Shown here in pieces: positions 6,295 through 7,320 of a DNA stretch of 7,320 bases (positions are counted from its first letter, which is position 1; every line of letters begins with the position of its first letter). Origin of the DNA: Paracoccaceae bacterium. Its GTDB lineage: Bacteria; Pseudomonadota; Alphaproteobacteria; Rhodobacterales; Rhodobacteraceae. The stretch spans positions 157 to 7,476 of the forward strand of contig DQCI01000296.1 in assembly GCA_003545125.1 (NCBI GenBank), given 5' to 3'. The notes below the pieces were generated by a model. The model saw only the letters and a program-made list of their open reading frames with translations. It did no database searches and was not told the origin of the DNA. The translations under genes were made by a program, and so were the position numbers.

Positions 6295-7140
6295 TCATGT
6301 TTTGTCCGCTTTGTTCCCGCTTCGGTCCAGCCCGATGAAGTCGAAAAGGCCCACGTCGAGCAGATGCGATGGCCGTGCGTTGGTCAGCGCCTTGAACATC
6401 TTTTGCCGCCGTCCGGGCGCGCGGCGCTCCCATTCGTCGAGCATCAGTTTGATCTGCTGGCGCTGGAGCCCATCCTGGCTGCCGCAGAGATCGCAGGGGA
6501 TGATCGGGTAGTCCATCGCCCTGGCGAACCGGGCGCAGTCTTCCTCGGCGACGTAGGCGAGCGGGCGATAGACGAAGAGATCACCCTCTTCGTTCACCAG
6601 CTTCGGCGGCATCGTCGCGAGCCGACTTCCGTGAAAGAGGTTCAGAAAGAAAGTCTCGAGCATGTCGTCGCGGTGATGGCCAAGCACCACAGCCGAACAG
6701 CCCTCCTCGCGGGCGATCCGGTAGAGATTGCCGCGCCGAAGCCGCGAACAGAGCGCGCAGTAGGTCCGGCCCTCGGGGATCTTGTCCATGACCACCGAAT
6801 AGGTGTCCTGGTATTCGATCCGGTGCGGCACCGTCATCTGCTCGAGAAACTCCGGCAGGATCGTGGCCGGAAAGCCGGGCTGGCCCTGGTCGAGATTCAC
6901 CGCCAGCAGCTCGACCGGCAAGAGCCCGCGCCACTTGAGCTCGAAGAGCACGGCGAGAAGCGTGTAGCTGTCTTTGCCGCCAGACAGCGCCACGAGCCAT
7001 TTCCCGCCGTCTTCGATCATGCCATAGGCATCGATGGCCTCGCGGACATAACGCACGATGCGTTTGCGGAGTTTCTTGAACTCCGTCGTCGTGGGCGCGT
7101 TTGCGAGCAGCGGGTGGATATCGTCGGTATTGTCGAACAT
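6295..7140 (-). CDS. ttcA: tRNA 2-thiocytidine(32) synthetase TtcA
   Basis: TtcA thiolates cytidine 32 in the anticodon loop of certain tRNAs, using ATP and a [4Fe-4S] cluster; it acts in the cytoplasm. The 281-residue protein has the PP-loop ATP-binding motif SGGKDS (residues 53-58), the CxxC pair Cys128/Cys131 ([12 protein letters not shown]) and a second pair Cys216/Cys219 (PCDLCGSQ), which together supply the cluster ligands. [20 protein letters not shown] (154-173) is the second family hallmark. The length is close to the usual 270-310. The ATG at 7140 starts a family-like N-terminus ([12 protein letters not shown], then [13 protein letters not shown]). The frame stays open to 7311, but that part lies across the divergent gene and does not look like TtcA. 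No strong Shine-Dalgarno precedes the ATG. The start codons of ttcA and the divergent gene are only 40 bases apart. Confidence 0.96.
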   Translation of the reverse strand: MFDNTDDIHPLLANAPTTTEFKKLRKRIVRYVREAIDAYGMIEDGGKWLVALSGGKDSYTLLAVLFELKWRGLLPVELLAVNLDQGQPGFPATILPEFLEQMTVPHRIEYQDTYSVVMDKIPEGRTYCALCSRLRRGNLYRIAREEGCSAVVLGHHRDDMLETFFLNLFHGSRLATMPPKLVNEEGDLFVYRPLAYVAEEDCARFARAMDYPIIPCDLCGSQDGLQRQQIKLMLDEWERRAPGRRQKMFKALTNARPSHLLDVGLFDFIGLDRSGNKADKT

Positions 7141-7180
7141 GGTGCTTGAATGGACCAAGCCCACCCCGGGAGCAAGAGAC

Positions 7181-7320
7181 ATGGAACTGAGAAAGCTCGA
7201 CTCCGCGAAGCATGCAACGCTTGTCGCCGGGTTGTTTTTCAAGGCGAACGATTTCGTGCGGCTGACCGAGGGGGTTGATGCAGGTCCGGCGCAAGTGGCG
7301 GGATACTTCAAGGGCGTGCC
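7181..7320 (+). CDS. Probable GNAT-family N-acetyltransferase, N-terminal part only
   Basis: An open frame starts at ATG 7181 and runs off the right edge (46 full codons visible). GGGAG lies eight bases upstream of the ATG. The visible peptide, starting [19 protein letters not shown] and continuing through a [11 protein letters not shown] stretch and a GPAQVAGYF stretch, resembles the N-terminus of small GNAT acetyltransferases of alphaproteobacteria, which have a similar D-Y/F-V-R-L-x-x-G segment followed by an FF/YF motif. The acetyl-CoA-binding motif would lie beyond the window, so the family call is by recalled resemblance. An in-frame GTG at 7142 is a possible alternative start with no better site. 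It is divergent from ttcA. Confidence 0.55.
   Translation, partial: MELRKLDSAKHATLVAGLFFKANDFVRLTEGVDAGPAQVAGYFKGV

Overview
The window looks like chromosomal DNA from a high-GC alphaproteobacterium, most likely of the Rhodobacterales/Rhodobacteraceae. That placement rests on recalled resemblance of the TtcA, ArgB and YidC sequences and on the gene order yidC - MOSC protein - engB - argB, which is common in that group; no search was run. No mobile element, CRISPR array, rRNA or tRNA gene was seen.

Nearly everything reads on the minus strand, so transcription runs from high to low coordinates. From the right: a divergent plus-strand gene start (7181 to the window edge, probably a GNAT acetyltransferase); ttcA (7140-6295), a tRNA 2-thiocytidine synthetase; a membrane-anchored degenerate-GGDEF/intact-EAL protein (6207-4660), probably a c-di-GMP phosphodiesterase; a gap of about 520 bases (4138-4659) with no certain gene but a possible 51-residue ORF, several short inverted repeats and a candidate yidC promoter; yidC (4137-2278), the inner-membrane insertase; a MOSC-domain protein (2281-1520); engB (1523-867), a ribosome-assembly GTPase; a 162-base spacer with a long imperfect inverted repeat and a candidate argB promoter; and argB (from 704 off the left edge), acetylglutamate kinase.

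yidC, the MOSC gene and engB are joined by 4-base stop/start overlaps (ATGA and GTGA) and almost certainly form one translationally coupled unit for membrane-protein insertion and ribosome assembly. argB follows after a spacer and may have its own promoter. The ttcA and EAL genes are 87 bases apart and may be co-transcribed.

This is mainly housekeeping sequence and I found no convincing novel system. The points most worth checking are the small ORF between the EAL gene and yidC, the inverted repeat just upstream of the argB promoter candidate, the split-function GGDEF-EAL protein, and the absence of rnpA/yidD directly upstream of yidC.
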